Of a stretch of DNA of 64,000 nucleotides, positions 8,194 through 17,858 are shown piece by piece. A program made the translations under genes and the position numbers. Position 1 is the stretch's first letter; each line of letters begins with the position of its first letter. The DNA is taken from positions 124,001 to 188,000 of the forward strand of contig JAHEKE010000001.1 in NCBI GenBank assembly GCA_024638505.1. Direction: 5' to 3'. The notes beneath the pieces are model-generated. The model did no database searches. It saw only the letters and a list, made by a program, of their open reading frames with translations, and was not told the origin of the DNA. This DNA comes from Gammaproteobacteria bacterium (GTDB lineage Bacteria; Pseudomonadota; Gammaproteobacteria; Arenicellales; JAANXG01).

Positions 8194-8864
8194 TCTTCCA
8201 TCCCTTCGCCACCGCGAATTAGCCGACCCTGCTCCAACTCGAGCACGCGTTTTCGCAGTCGATCAATATGGCGGTGCTCATGAGTCGCGATCAAAACGGT
8301 TACGCCGAACTCATTGAACTGATGAAAGATGTCCATTATTTCATCCGACAACTGCGGATCCAGGTTACCCGTGGGCTCATCTGCTAGTAATACGACCGGC
8401 CGATTCACCACCGCTCTCGCTATTCCTACTCGCTGCTGCTCTCCGCCTGATAGCATGATTGGATACAGCCGCTCTTTATTCAGTAAATCCACTTTATCCA
8501 GAGCAGCCCTCACCCGACGGCTTGCCTCACGATGCCCTATCCCCGCTACAACCAAGGGCAGCGCAACGTTATCGAATACCGTTTGGTCATACAGTAGCTT
8601 GTGATCTTGAAATACGACACCAATCTCACGCCGTAAAAAGGGAATCTGGCGACTGGACAGTCGAGTAATGTTCTTGTCATTAACGATGAGCTGGCCGCGC
8701 GTCGTTTTCTCCACCCGGGTTATGAGTTTTAGCAAGGTGCTTTTCCCAGCTCCAGAGCGCCCGATTAAAAAAGCCATTTCCTGTCGGTCCAGAACAAAGC
8801 TGACGCTTTTCAAAGCCTCGTGACCGCTCTCATATCTTTTCGTAACCTGGGCGAAGCGAATCAT
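8190..8864 (-). CDS. ftsE: Cell division ATPase FtsE
   Basis: 224 residues. Walker A GRSGAGKST, signature LSGGEQQRVGIAR, Walker B VVLLADEPTGNLD and the H-loop ATHEH are all intact. The protein is the cytoplasmic ATPase subunit of FtsEX and is slightly longer at the C-terminus than the minimal fold. The gene sits between ftsY and ftsX in the conserved order. Confidence 0.97.
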   Translation of the reverse strand: MIRFAQVTKRYESGHEALKSVSFVLDRQEMAFLIGRSGAGKSTLLKLITRVEKTTRGQLIVNDKNITRLSSRQIPFLRREIGVVFQDHKLLYDQTVFDNVALPLVVAGIGHREASRRVRAALDKVDLLNKERLYPIMLSGGEQQRVGIARAVVNRPVVLLADEPTGNLDPQLSDEIMDIFHQFNEFGVTVLIATHEHRHIDRLRKRVLELEQGRLIRGGEGMED

Positions 8865-8898
8865 AACTATGCCGACCAGCTGTTTCTCACTATGCGCA

Positions 8899-9813
8899 TT
8901 ATTTACTTGCCGGCATCAGCAAGGCATCGACAAATGATTTCGCATCAAACGGTCTTAAATCCTCTGCGCTTTCACCAATACCTACGAAACGAATGGGGAG
9001 CTGAAACTCATGGGCGATGGCCACGATCACACCGCCTTTAGCGGTACCGTCCAGCTTAGTCAGACACAGGCTGTCCACACCAACTGCCTCATTGAAATGT
9101 TTTAACTGTGAAACTGCGTTTTGTCCGGTGGTGGCATCCAGCACCTGCATAATTTCATGCGGAGCCTTTTCCTCCACTTTTCCCAATACGCGCGTGATTT
9201 TTTTCAGTTGCTGCATCAAATCTATGTGCGTGTGCTGGCGACCGGCAGTGTCTATCAGCAGCAGGTCAACGTTCCGCGACTTTGCGGAAGTCAGTGCATC
9301 ATGCGCTACGGCGGCAGCATCTGCCCCCTGGTGCTGCGCGATTACTGGGATTTCCATCCGCTGCCCCCAAGTCTGTATCTGCTCTATGGCAGCCGCGCGA
9401 AAAGTATCAGCTGCGGCTAGCATTACCGATTTACCCTGCTGCTGGAAATATTTTGCAATTTTTGCAACGGAGGTAGTCTTGCCCACACCGTTAACCCCAA
9501 CCACCAGCATCACGTAGGGCCTGCCGGCTATTTCTGCTACTGTTTTACACGCCGCCAGCGCACCCAGCATTTCAGAATGAATGATCGAATTCAAAGATTC
9601 GACGCTGGATATGCTTTTATTCTTCGCCTCTTTCTTTGCTGCCTCAACTATGCGATGGCTCGCCGCAACACCGATATCGGCGCTTATTAGCAGATCCTCC
9701 AAATCATCGAAATCTTCATCGTCTAATTCTGCCCCGCGAAATAGCTGGCTGATGCCTCGAGTTAATGTTTGTCTGGATTTGGTTAATCGGTCTCGAAAGT
9801 TACTAAAACCCAT
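8899..9813 (-). CDS. ftsY: Signal recognition particle receptor FtsY
   Basis: 304 residues comprising the NG GTPase domain: G1 GVNGVGKTTSVAKIA, DTAGRQHTHIDLMQQL, and TKLDGTAKGG. The long acidic A domain of the E. coli protein is absent, as in many other bacteria. It docks SRP-ribosome complexes at the inner membrane. It is the first gene of the ftsYEX group, and the divergent M16 peptidase genes start about 140 bases away. Confidence 0.96.
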   Translation of the reverse strand: MGFSNFRDRLTKSRQTLTRGISQLFRGAELDDEDFDDLEDLLISADIGVAASHRIVEAAKKEAKNKSISSVESLNSIIHSEMLGALAACKTVAEIAGRPYVMLVVGVNGVGKTTSVAKIAKYFQQQGKSVMLAAADTFRAAAIEQIQTWGQRMEIPVIAQHQGADAAAVAHDALTSAKSRNVDLLLIDTAGRQHTHIDLMQQLKKITRVLGKVEEKAPHEIMQVLDATTGQNAVSQLKHFNEAVGVDSLCLTKLDGTAKGGVIVAIAHEFQLPIRFVGIGESAEDLRPFDAKSFVDALLMPASK

Positions 9814-9864
9814 GTTTCTCCCTGTTGCTGCCGGACTGCTGTCCTATTTTTGGTGCATACATTT

Positions 9865-9893
9865 TTGACGTGTATCCTATCATGTTCTATTGA
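9865..9893 (+). promoter_or_regulatory. Possible sigma-70 promoter for the M16 peptidase operon
   Basis: TTGACG (9865-9870) and TATTGA (9888-9893) are separated by 17 bases, in the gap between divergent ftsY and the M16 genes. The -35 is good and the -10 is poor (3 of 6). Confidence 0.3.
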
Positions 9894-9955
9894 ACTAACT
9901 TATCTACGTTTTGTCTTGTACCTACCGAGTAAACGATTGTTTCGAGGGGCAAATT

Positions 9956-11344
9956 TTGTCTGATTACGATAGTAACTTCACCCGCTTTACATCTCTGCGT
10001 TTTATGGTTGTTTGTATCTTGGCGTGCCTCCTCGCCGCCTGTACAACGCAAAAAACGCAGCAGGCCAATCCTTCCAGCGTGTACCAGAAAGTGCTGGACA
10101 ATGGGCTTAAGGTTCTGGTCAAACCGGATAGACGCGCCCCAGTGGTAGTCTCTCAGATCTGGTATAAGGTCGGAGGAAGCTATGAGCCTGCTGGGCAGAC
10201 CGGAATTTCACACGTGCTGGAACATATGATGTTCAAGGGGACTGAGAACCTGGGGCCGAATGAGTTTTCGCGCATAATAGCGGAACATGGTGGGCGAGAT
10301 AACGCTTTTACCGGTCGTGACTATACCGCGTATTTTCAGACACTGGAAAAATCAAAGTTGGAGATCGCCCTGGAGTTAGAGTCTGATCGAATGCGCAATC
10401 TCCTGCTTGAGCCGCAAGAGTTCGAAAAGGAAATTGAGGTTGTCAAGGAAGAAAGAAGGTCAAGAACTGATGATCGACCGCAAGCTTTAGCGTACGAACA
10501 GTTCATGTCTTCGGCTTATACGCTAGCGAACTATCGGAATCCCATAGTGGGTTGGCCAGAAGATCTGGACAGCATGAAGGTCGAAGATCTTAGAGCTTGG
10601 TACGATGGGTTTTATGCGCCGAACAACGCTACCCTGGTTGTAGTTGGTGATGTTGATCCAACACTAGCATTTGATTTAGCTGAACGATATTTTGGATCCA
10701 TCCCCAGGCGGGAAATACTGGCAACCCCGAATCCTGTAGAGCCACCGCAAGAAAAATCCAGGCGCGTACAGGTCGAAGCGGCGGCAAAGGTTCCCTACCT
10801 GCTGCTGGGCTATCACGCCCCGGTTGTGTCTTCGCTTGAACAACGCGACGGTTGGATGCCCTATGCCCTCGAAATCGCCGCGTACATCCTGGATGGAGGG
10901 AAAAGCGCCCGCTTGAGTTCACGCCTTGTGCAGAAACAGATTGCCGCCTCCATTAGCGTTAGCTATGACCCATTTGCGCGCAACCCGACGCTGTTTGTGA
11001 TCAGCGGCAACCCGGCTCCCGGTACTACATTGCAACAACTTGAAACAGCAATAAGGGAACAAATATATGAAATGCAAAATGAGCTGGTGACCGAACAAGA
11101 GTTGGATCGAGTCAAGACACAGATTATCGCCAGCAAAGTTTATGAGGCAGACTCAAGCTTTTATCAGGGCATGCGCCTGGGTATTCTGGAAACTAATGGT
11201 CTGCCCTGGCAACTAAGTGAAAAGATACACGAGAAATTACGCAGCATAACGGCCGAACAGGTGCGCGAGGCGGTTAGCAGGCATCTGCTAGACGAAAATA
11301 TGACCGTTGCTCTGCTGCAGCCGCAGATGGAAGACGAGGGATAG
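9956..11344 (+). CDS. M16 zinc peptidase, catalytically complete member, lipoprotein
   Basis: The start is best placed at TTG 9956, preceded by GAGGGG at 9944-9949; this gives 462 residues and a proper signal sequence. ATG 10004 would leave only 13 residues before the lipobox, with no positive charge. The lipobox is LLAAC-TTQ. The inverted zinc motif HVLEH (in SHVLEHMMFKGT) is intact, with a downstream glutamate region IEVVKEERRSR. The protein is probably an outer- or inner-membrane lipoprotein degrading peptides in the periplasm. The next gene, two bases downstream, encodes the paired subunit lacking the zinc motif, a common arrangement for two-chain M16B peptidases. Confidence 0.9.
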   Translation: MSDYDSNFTRFTSLRFMVVCILACLLAACTTQKTQQANPSSVYQKVLDNGLKVLVKPDRRAPVVVSQIWYKVGGSYEPAGQTGISHVLEHMMFKGTENLGPNEFSRIIAEHGGRDNAFTGRDYTAYFQTLEKSKLEIALELESDRMRNLLLEPQEFEKEIEVVKEERRSRTDDRPQALAYEQFMSSAYTLANYRNPIVGWPEDLDSMKVEDLRAWYDGFYAPNNATLVVVGDVDPTLAFDLAERYFGSIPRREILATPNPVEPPQEKSRRVQVEAAAKVPYLLLGYHAPVVSSLEQRDGWMPYALEIAAYILDGGKSARLSSRLVQKQIAASISVSYDPFARNPTLFVISGNPAPGTTLQQLETAIREQIYEMQNELVTEQELDRVKTQIIASKVYEADSSFYQGMRLGILETNGLPWQLSEKIHEKLRSITAEQVREAVSRHLLDENMTVALLQPQMEDEG

Positions 11345-11346
11345 CC

Positions 11347-12651
11347 ATGCACGTCAGGCCAATAATTCTGCTAGTCATCAGTGTCATCAGCTTTGACCTC
11401 TGGGCCTCGCCACAAATTCAGCATTGGACTCTGGCGAATGGAGCCCGTGCCTACTTTGTGCAGAGCCATCAATTGCCGATGGTTCAGTTCTCGGTTGGCT
11501 TTGACGCTGGCAGCGCGCGCGATCCAGACTCGCTCAGAGGACTGGCTCGCTTCGTCAGCGCCATGCTTGAGGAAGGAGTGAGTGGACTGAACGGCACGGA
11601 GATCGCGACACAATTCGAGACCGTTGGCGCAGAATTTTCCAGCGGCAATGGACGAGATATGTCAGTGCTAGAGTTACGCAGCCTAAGCGATGAACCACTG
11701 CTCAGCTCTGCTGTCGATGTGTTTACCAGAGTCATTCAGCAGCCGACTTTCCCCGCTGCCGCAATGGCGCGGGTGCGTAACCGGATTTTAACCGGGCTCA
11801 AGCGCCAGCAGCAGTCACCGGGTAGCGTTGTCTCCCGCGCCTTCTACGATAACCTGTTTAAAGATCATCCATACGCCAACCCACCTTCCGGCGAGCCGCA
11901 GGACGTAACGCGCATTACGCGTGATGATCTGATCGATTTCCATGGCAAATATTTCGTTGGCGCCAACGCGGTAATCGCTATGGTAGGAGATCTGAATGCG
12001 GGTCAAGCTCGGCGCTGGGCCGATGCTATCGTCGGACAGCTGCCGCCTGGCGTCATTCCTCCGAAACTGGATGTAGTCCCTCTACTCCCCAACCAGGCGC
12101 GGGTGCTGAACGTTCCGTTTGCTTCGACTCAAACCCATCTAATGATGGGGCAAGTCGGGATGAAGCAAAGTGACCCCGACTATTTTCCTCTGTACATCGG
12201 AAACTATACGCTGGGTGGAGGCGGATTGGTCTCCCGCCTGTCCAAAGAACTAAGAGAAAAACGGGGTCTGACCTACTCTGCTAATAGCTATTTCATACCG
12301 ATGCAGCAGAATGGTCCATTTGTGATTAATTTACAGACCAGAAACGATCAGGGCCCGCTGGCTGAACGGCTAGCGATAGAGACAGTTACAGAATTCGTAA
12401 AGAATGGACCCACCCAGAAAGAGCTGGATGCTGCTAAGAAAAGCATTACCGGAAGCTTTCCTTTACGCTTCGATAGCAACGCGAAAATTGCCGGCAGCTT
12501 ACTTAACATTGCGTTTTATGATCTCCCGCTGGATTACATGTCGACCTTCCCTGACAAGATAAATGCTGTGACACTGCAGCAGGTGAGGGAAACTTTCCAG
12601 CGCAGGATCTTTCCGCACCGATTATTACGCGTGGTCCTAGGTGGTGGCTAA
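11347..12651 (+). CDS. M16 peptidase-like partner without the zinc motif
   Basis: 434 residues with a signal peptide (about 1-20, ending at LWA), then the M16 fold (ANGARAYFVQSHQLPMVQFSVGFDAGSARD). The position where active members have HxxEH reads ARFVSAMLEEG, so zinc ligands are missing. The C-terminal half has the substrate-binding R/Y pair region (LREKRGLTYSANSYF). It most likely forms a heterodimer with the upstream active subunit. The stop overlaps the start of rsmD by 11 bases, so this is one operon. Confidence 0.9.
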   Translation: MHVRPIILLVISVISFDLWASPQIQHWTLANGARAYFVQSHQLPMVQFSVGFDAGSARDPDSLRGLARFVSAMLEEGVSGLNGTEIATQFETVGAEFSSGNGRDMSVLELRSLSDEPLLSSAVDVFTRVIQQPTFPAAAMARVRNRILTGLKRQQQSPGSVVSRAFYDNLFKDHPYANPPSGEPQDVTRITRDDLIDFHGKYFVGANAVIAMVGDLNAGQARRWADAIVGQLPPGVIPPKLDVVPLLPNQARVLNVPFASTQTHLMMGQVGMKQSDPDYFPLYIGNYTLGGGGLVSRLSKELREKRGLTYSANSYFIPMQQNGPFVINLQTRNDQGPLAERLAIETVTEFVKNGPTQKELDAAKKSITGSFPLRFDSNAKIAGSLLNIAFYDLPLDYMSTFPDKINAVTLQQVRETFQRRIFPHRLLRVVLGGG

Positions 12652-13207
12652 GTATCGAGATGGAGTACGCATAATCGGTGGCCGTTGGAGGGGTAGAAGA
12701 ATACCCGTTTCCGATATGGCTGGCTTGAGACCCACGCCCGACCGCATACGCGAAACCCTGTTCAATTGGCTGCAATTCCAGATAGCAGGAGCGGCATGTC
12801 TGGATCTGTTTGCCGGCAGCGGCGCGATGTCATTTGAAGCATTATCCAGGGGGGCGAGCAAGGTTGTTGCCATAGATTACCGACAGGAGATAATCGACAG
12901 CCTGGAGGAAATTCGCAATTCACTGGGCGCCGAGGCCCTGCACCTGGTATGTGACAGGACACAGACGGTGCTATCCACCCGAGCACTGAGGCAATTCGAT
13001 ATCGTTTTTATTGACCCGCCGTTCGATCATTTAATACACAACGAAGTGTGCAAATTGCTGCAAGACAATGGTTGGTTGTCTGCCGCAGCCCTGGTTTTCA
13101 TCGAAGCGGCGAAAGACAGCAAGCTGGATCATCCGCATTCCTGGTCATTACTTAAAGCTAAACGCTCGGGCAATGTGAAGTACCTGCTCCTTCGCGCGGA
13201 CGATTGA
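12641..13207 (+). CDS. rsmD: 16S rRNA (guanine966-N2)-methyltransferase RsmD
   Basis: 188 residues. Characteristic start RIIGGRWRGRRIPV, then LRPTPDRIRETLFNWL, the SAM-binding motif CLDLFAGSGAMSFEALSRGA, and the catalytic motif IDPPFDH (an NPPF-type variant). It methylates G966 of 16S rRNA during 30S assembly. It starts at GTG 12641 inside the end of the M16 gene. coaD follows, the usual rsmD-coaD neighbourhood. Confidence 0.94.
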   Translation: MVAKYRDGVRIIGGRWRGRRIPVSDMAGLRPTPDRIRETLFNWLQFQIAGAACLDLFAGSGAMSFEALSRGASKVVAIDYRQEIIDSLEEIRNSLGAEALHLVCDRTQTVLSTRALRQFDIVFIDPPFDHLIHNEVCKLLQDNGWLSAAALVFIEAAKDSKLDHPHSWSLLKAKRSGNVKYLLLRADD

Positions 13208-13258
13208 CTTCAGTTTAGCTTTGTAAGTACGCTGCGTATTCAAAACGGGCAGAGACAC

Positions 13259-13747
13259 ATGTCAAAGGCAATTTATCCGGGCACATTCGACCCAATAACA
13301 AATGGTCATACCGATTTGATCGTCCGCGCAACCCGTATATTCGACCAGGTCGTCGTCGCTATAGCGGCAAACCCTGCGAAAAACCCTCTGTTTACAGTAG
13401 ATGAGCGGATAGATATGGTGCGCCACGTATGTCACGATCTAGACATTGAAGTTATGGGCTTTGATGGATTGTTGATCGAATTCGTCAGTGAGCAAGCGGC
13501 CCAGGTTGTTATACGCGGGTTGCGTGCGGTATCTGATTTTGAATTTGAATTCCAGCTTGCTTCCGCCAACCGCAGGTTGAACCCGGAGGTGGAGACTGTG
13601 TTCATGACCCCATCAGAAAAACATACCTTTACCTCGGCGTCACTGGTTAAAGAGATTGCTACTTTTGGTGGCGATGTTTCCAGTTTTGTCGATCCCAGGG
13701 TTAACCAGATTTTACTCGACAAACTCGGCGCGCAGCGCCCCGTCTGA
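13259..13747 (+). CDS. coaD: Phosphopantetheine adenylyltransferase
   Basis: 162 residues of the nucleotidyltransferase fold, with [16 protein letters not shown] at the start (the TxGH site), [16 protein letters not shown] in the middle, and [21 protein letters not shown] near the end. It transfers AMP from ATP to 4'-phosphopantetheine in coenzyme A synthesis. The length is standard. It lies between rsmD and a ferredoxin gene, as in many gammaproteobacteria. Confidence 0.97.
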   Translation: MSKAIYPGTFDPITNGHTDLIVRATRIFDQVVVAIAANPAKNPLFTVDERIDMVRHVCHDLDIEVMGFDGLLIEFVSEQAAQVVIRGLRAVSDFEFEFQLASANRRLNPEVETVFMTPSEKHTFTSASLVKEIATFGGDVSSFVDPRVNQILLDKLGAQRPV

Positions 13748-14026
<279 letters not shown>

Positions 14027-14054
14027 CATCGGTGTGCCGGCGACGTCATATGCT

Positions 14055-15737
14055 ATGGCTGAAGTAATGAAGAAACTGCTCTCATCTTTAGCCATTGTTA
14101 TCTGTTTTTCAACAACGCAGGCGGACAGCAGCAAGCCGCCGGGATGGGCGGTAGCGAGCGCTCACCCATTGGCCACTGAAGCCGCTTATTGGATTGCTGC
14201 ACAAGGTGGCAATGCTTTTGATGCAGCTGTAGCAGTCTCAGCCGCTCTCAGCGTCGCCGAGCCTATGAGTTCGGGCATCGGTGGCGGCGGGTTTTGGTTG
14301 CTGCACCGGGCTAAGGATGGATATGAAACCATGGTGGATGGTCGAGAACGCGCTCCGTTGAAAGCGCATAAAGACATGTACCTGGATGAAGACGGCGAAG
14401 TGGTGCCACAGGCTTCCCTCGATGGTGCCCTGGCAGCGGCTATTCCAGGCGAACCCGCGGCGCTGGCACATATTGCCCACAAGTACGGCCGCCTGGATTT
14501 AAGCATATCGCTTACCCCCGCGATTAAGATTGCTGCAAACGGATTTACCGTAGGCCCTCGTTTCCAAAGTCTGACCGATTTTCGTAAGTCATCATTCAAC
14601 AACAAAGCTCGACGGCTTTTTCTCGATGGCGATCAGGTACCGGATGTTGGCGCGATTATCAGGCAAACCGAGCTGGCGTCGACGCTTGAGGAAATAGCCA
14701 AGCACGGACACCAAGGTTTTTATGCCGGCTGGGTGGCAAGCACTTTGGTCAGCGAGGTCACGACTGCTGGAGGTATATGGACCCAGCGGGATTTATCCGC
14801 ATACCAAATCGTGGAGCGCACTCCGGTTCGAGGCGTCTATCGCGATGCCAAGTTTGTCTCGGCTGCACTGCCTTCCTCAGGCGGCATTGTACTTAGCCAG
14901 ATGTTAAACATGCTGCAAGCGGTGGAAGCGTGGAATCAGGAACGGATGTCACAGTTGCATATCACCGTCGAGGCGATGCGACGCGCTTATCGTGACCGCG
15001 CCCTTTATTTGGGCGACGCTGACTTTATCAGCGTAAACCAGGCAAAACTGCTATCCGTAGAATATGCCCGGCAACGCATCAGTAGTCTGACCGATCAGGC
15101 CACCGACAGCGAATCCCTAACTAAGCTAGACGACAAAACTGCGGAGGGTGAAAACACCAGTCACTTTTCGATTATCGACGACCAGGGCAACAGGGTCGGT
15201 GCGACGCTAAGCATCAACTATCCATTCGGTAGTGGTTTTGTATCGGCCGGTACGGGCGTGGTGCTTAATAACGAAATGGATGATTTTGTAAGCAAACCGG
15301 GGACGGCTAACGTTTACGGATTGGTCGGCGGTAAAGCCAACGCTATACAGCCGGGAAAGCGCCCGCTATCCAGCATGTCACCCACATTCGTGGAGACCGA
15401 AGATTTCGTTGCTGTACTAGGTACACCCGGAGGGAGTCGAATTATCACTATGGTGTTGCTGGCGCTGCTGGAGTTAGTGGATAACCACCAGCGCGATGTG
15501 CAAAAGGTAGTCAACCTGCCCCGCTTTCACCATCAGTATCTACCCGACCACATAACATACGAATCCGATGCCTTTGATCAGAGGACAACTTCAGCCCTGC
15601 GCGCCAGAGGCCACAAACTGATGGTCAGGGAGCGGCCGTATGGTGATATGCAAGCGGTACTGTGGAACTTGCGCCGCAACGAATTGTCTGCGGCCAGTGA
15701 TCGCAGGGGAGAGGGCTCCGCCAGAGTCTGGCAATAG
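14055..15737 (+). CDS. ggt: Periplasmic gamma-glutamyltransferase
   Basis: An exported N-terminal nucleophile hydrolase/transferase acting on glutathione and other gamma-glutamyl compounds. From the start at 14055 (or ATG 14067) it has a signal peptide (MKKLLSSLAIVICFSTTQA), then GGNAFDAAVAVSAALSVAEP and SGIGGGGFWLL. The autoprocessing site lies before Thr368 in ENTSHFSIIDDQGN, which becomes the catalytic nucleophile. PLSSMSPTFV and GTPGGSRI line the active site. The length of 560 residues is normal. The frame is open further upstream through the end of the ferredoxin gene, but that extension is not signal-like. A second, cytoplasmic homologue occurs at 50.3 kb. Confidence 0.93.
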   Translation: MAEVMKKLLSSLAIVICFSTTQADSSKPPGWAVASAHPLATEAAYWIAAQGGNAFDAAVAVSAALSVAEPMSSGIGGGGFWLLHRAKDGYETMVDGRERAPLKAHKDMYLDEDGEVVPQASLDGALAAAIPGEPAALAHIAHKYGRLDLSISLTPAIKIAANGFTVGPRFQSLTDFRKSSFNNKARRLFLDGDQVPDVGAIIRQTELASTLEEIAKHGHQGFYAGWVASTLVSEVTTAGGIWTQRDLSAYQIVERTPVRGVYRDAKFVSAALPSSGGIVLSQMLNMLQAVEAWNQERMSQLHITVEAMRRAYRDRALYLGDADFISVNQAKLLSVEYARQRISSLTDQATDSESLTKLDDKTAEGENTSHFSIIDDQGNRVGATLSINYPFGSGFVSAGTGVVLNNEMDDFVSKPGTANVYGLVGGKANAIQPGKRPLSSMSPTFVETEDFVAVLGTPGGSRIITMVLLALLELVDNHQRDVQKVVNLPRFHHQYLPDHITYESDAFDQRTTSALRARGHKLMVRERPYGDMQAVLWNLRRNELSAASDRRGEGSARVWQ

Positions 15738-15753
15738 ACTCGGGCGAATCGAA

Positions 15754-17712
15754 CTAAGCCGTTTGTTCCAAATCGCCCGGTTCCTGGGCGTTCAACGCGA
15801 CTTCAATATCGTTAACTAGGGATTCCATTTTCGCATTCTGCTCAGCTATACCGTCGCGGACATACTCGAGTTCAGCCAGCCGATCGTCCAGCGTATCACT
15901 GGCTTTATGTATTCTCTTAATACTTTCCAATCGTCTCCTCAGCTGCACCTGATGCTCCCGAACCTGTGTTTCCATGGGCGACATTATCGTGCGCAACCAG
16001 TCATAAGCATCTCGATTGGCACGTTCATAGGTCTGCTTTATTTTGGCGACGACCGAATCGTAGAATCGCCGAGTCAGAACCATCTGTTCCGTCATAACCA
16101 TCGACAGTCCACGTATAAAATGATCATGTCGTTCAATCAGGCGTTTGATTTCACGCTGATACTTGTTCGTGGAGAAGCGGCGAGGCTTGATATTGGCTAA
16201 CCCATGCTCCTCTTGAAACTTGCGATACACCCCTTCCATGAGTTCCTGAATCTCTTTGGATTGCTTAGCAGCCTTGTCGAATGACTTGGTAACTTCTGTA
16301 AAAAACCGCATCATACAGGTGCGCAGGCCGCCCGTGGTCAGGCTCATGGACATGTCTTTCTTCGTTTCCGCAATCAATACTTCAAGCTTCTTCGTACTTA
16401 AAGACTCATAAAGTTTGTTGGTCTGCTTGGTAAAAATGGAGCGGGTGGCCTGAAAGCGCTGAAGATTTTTCTCCAAATGCTCTTTATCCATACGCACTTT
16501 CTGCATCATATCCTCAACTACTTCCATGTTTTTAGTATTTAAACGCTCCAGCTCGGAGATGTGCTCTTTTACATCATCTAATCTCTGGGCGTTGATGACG
16601 CTCGCAGTTTTGTTGATTTCATTCAGCTCATTGCGCACATTGTTGCTGACGATGTCACGCTTAGCCGGTATGAGCAAGTTGGTTAACGCATTCTCAAACT
16701 CTCTGATCCGGCTGTTGGCCAGAATACTCTCGTTAGCCCTTATCTTGCCAAGCAGCGCTTTCTGGGCCGACATCGGAAAAATACGGCTCCGGTCGATCCC
16801 CAGGGTGTGCGCAGTGCTCTGTATTTGTCGCTCAATTTCATTTTCAACCTGATATGAGTCTTTTAGTTCATCCCACAGCACATCGATTTTATTCAGCACT
16901 ACCAGCTGGCCTTTACTACCACCGCTAACGTTGATGTGGTCACGCCATAAAGTCATATCCGATTTGGTAACGCCGGCGTCTGCGGACAGGATAAAAATAA
17001 CGGCGTGCGCGCTGGACAACATGTTTAGAGTCAGTTCTGGCTCCGCTCCCAGAGCATTCAATCCGGGGGTATCTAGAATTACCAGGCCCTGCTGCAGCAG
17101 CGGGTGCGGAAAGTTAACCAGCGCATGGCGCCAGCGCGGAATCTCCACCTGCCCGTCTTCTGTAATCTGCATCCCGTCTTCGTGCGCCGCGTCGTCAGCT
17201 ATCGGCAGGCCCAACTCCTCCGCTTGCTGTCGGCTTACCAGTTTTACTTCGGTTAATTGCCGCAGAACATCAACAATCGAATCCGTATCATCTGGATCCA
17301 GCGGGATATTGTCCCACTCTTCCGGAAAATTCTTATACTCGTTGATCGTCGTCTCCTGCCCGCGCGTCTCGATAGGCAGTAAACGCAGGCAGGGGTCCCA
17401 GTCATCGCGATAAAGCAGTTCCGTTGGACACATAGTGGTACGGCCAGCTCCGGATGGAACCACCCGCTGCTCCATTTCGCCGAAGAAAATGGCATTGATC
17501 AGTTCTGATTTGCCACGAGAGAATTCTGCGACGAAAGCGACATAAAGACGATCATCGGTTAATGTGAATAGTAGCTGAGTCAGACGCTGATCAACCTGAC
17601 TGTCGGCCAGCCCCTCATCATTCAGCCAGTCGCGATACGCTTCGATGCGTTGCTGAATGGATTGCCGCCAACTGCCATAGGCGTCCAGCTCCTGTCCTAT
17701 ATGCGCGATCAC
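15754..17712 (-). CDS. Bacterial dynamin-like GTPase
   Basis: 652 residues. G1 is VAEFSRGKSELINAIF (about 61-76); the first glycine of the usual GxxxxGKS is alanine. A G2-like threonine segment, GRTTMCPTELLY, follows, then G3 LDTPGLNALG and G4 VVLNKIDVLW. After about residue 330 the protein is almost entirely helical coiled coil (stalk-like), with no clear transmembrane pair. Dynamin-family proteins remodel or tether membranes. This single-gene member has no partner dynamin adjacent. It converges with ggt (16 bases between stops). I recall similar proteins in pseudomonads but know no assigned role. Confidence 0.85.
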   Translation of the reverse strand: MIAHIGQELDAYGSWRQSIQQRIEAYRDWLNDEGLADSQVDQRLTQLLFTLTDDRLYVAFVAEFSRGKSELINAIFFGEMEQRVVPSGAGRTTMCPTELLYRDDWDPCLRLLPIETRGQETTINEYKNFPEEWDNIPLDPDDTDSIVDVLRQLTEVKLVSRQQAEELGLPIADDAAHEDGMQITEDGQVEIPRWRHALVNFPHPLLQQGLVILDTPGLNALGAEPELTLNMLSSAHAVIFILSADAGVTKSDMTLWRDHINVSGGSKGQLVVLNKIDVLWDELKDSYQVENEIERQIQSTAHTLGIDRSRIFPMSAQKALLGKIRANESILANSRIREFENALTNLLIPAKRDIVSNNVRNELNEINKTASVINAQRLDDVKEHISELERLNTKNMEVVEDMMQKVRMDKEHLEKNLQRFQATRSIFTKQTNKLYESLSTKKLEVLIAETKKDMSMSLTTGGLRTCMMRFFTEVTKSFDKAAKQSKEIQELMEGVYRKFQEEHGLANIKPRRFSTNKYQREIKRLIERHDHFIRGLSMVMTEQMVLTRRFYDSVVAKIKQTYERANRDAYDWLRTIMSPMETQVREHQVQLRRRLESIKRIHKASDTLDDRLAELEYVRDGIAEQNAKMESLVNDIEVALNAQEPGDLEQTA

Positions 17713-17858
17713 GTTGTTGTAAATTGATTATGTGAGTGGGTTCAGTCAGAGAATGCTTGCAGCTTTCTTATTGTATACACTAAAAGTTGAAGAATTGCAA
17801 AAAACCTACCATTAATCAATAACATCAAAATAAAACCAAGAAACCACTTTAACCTATA

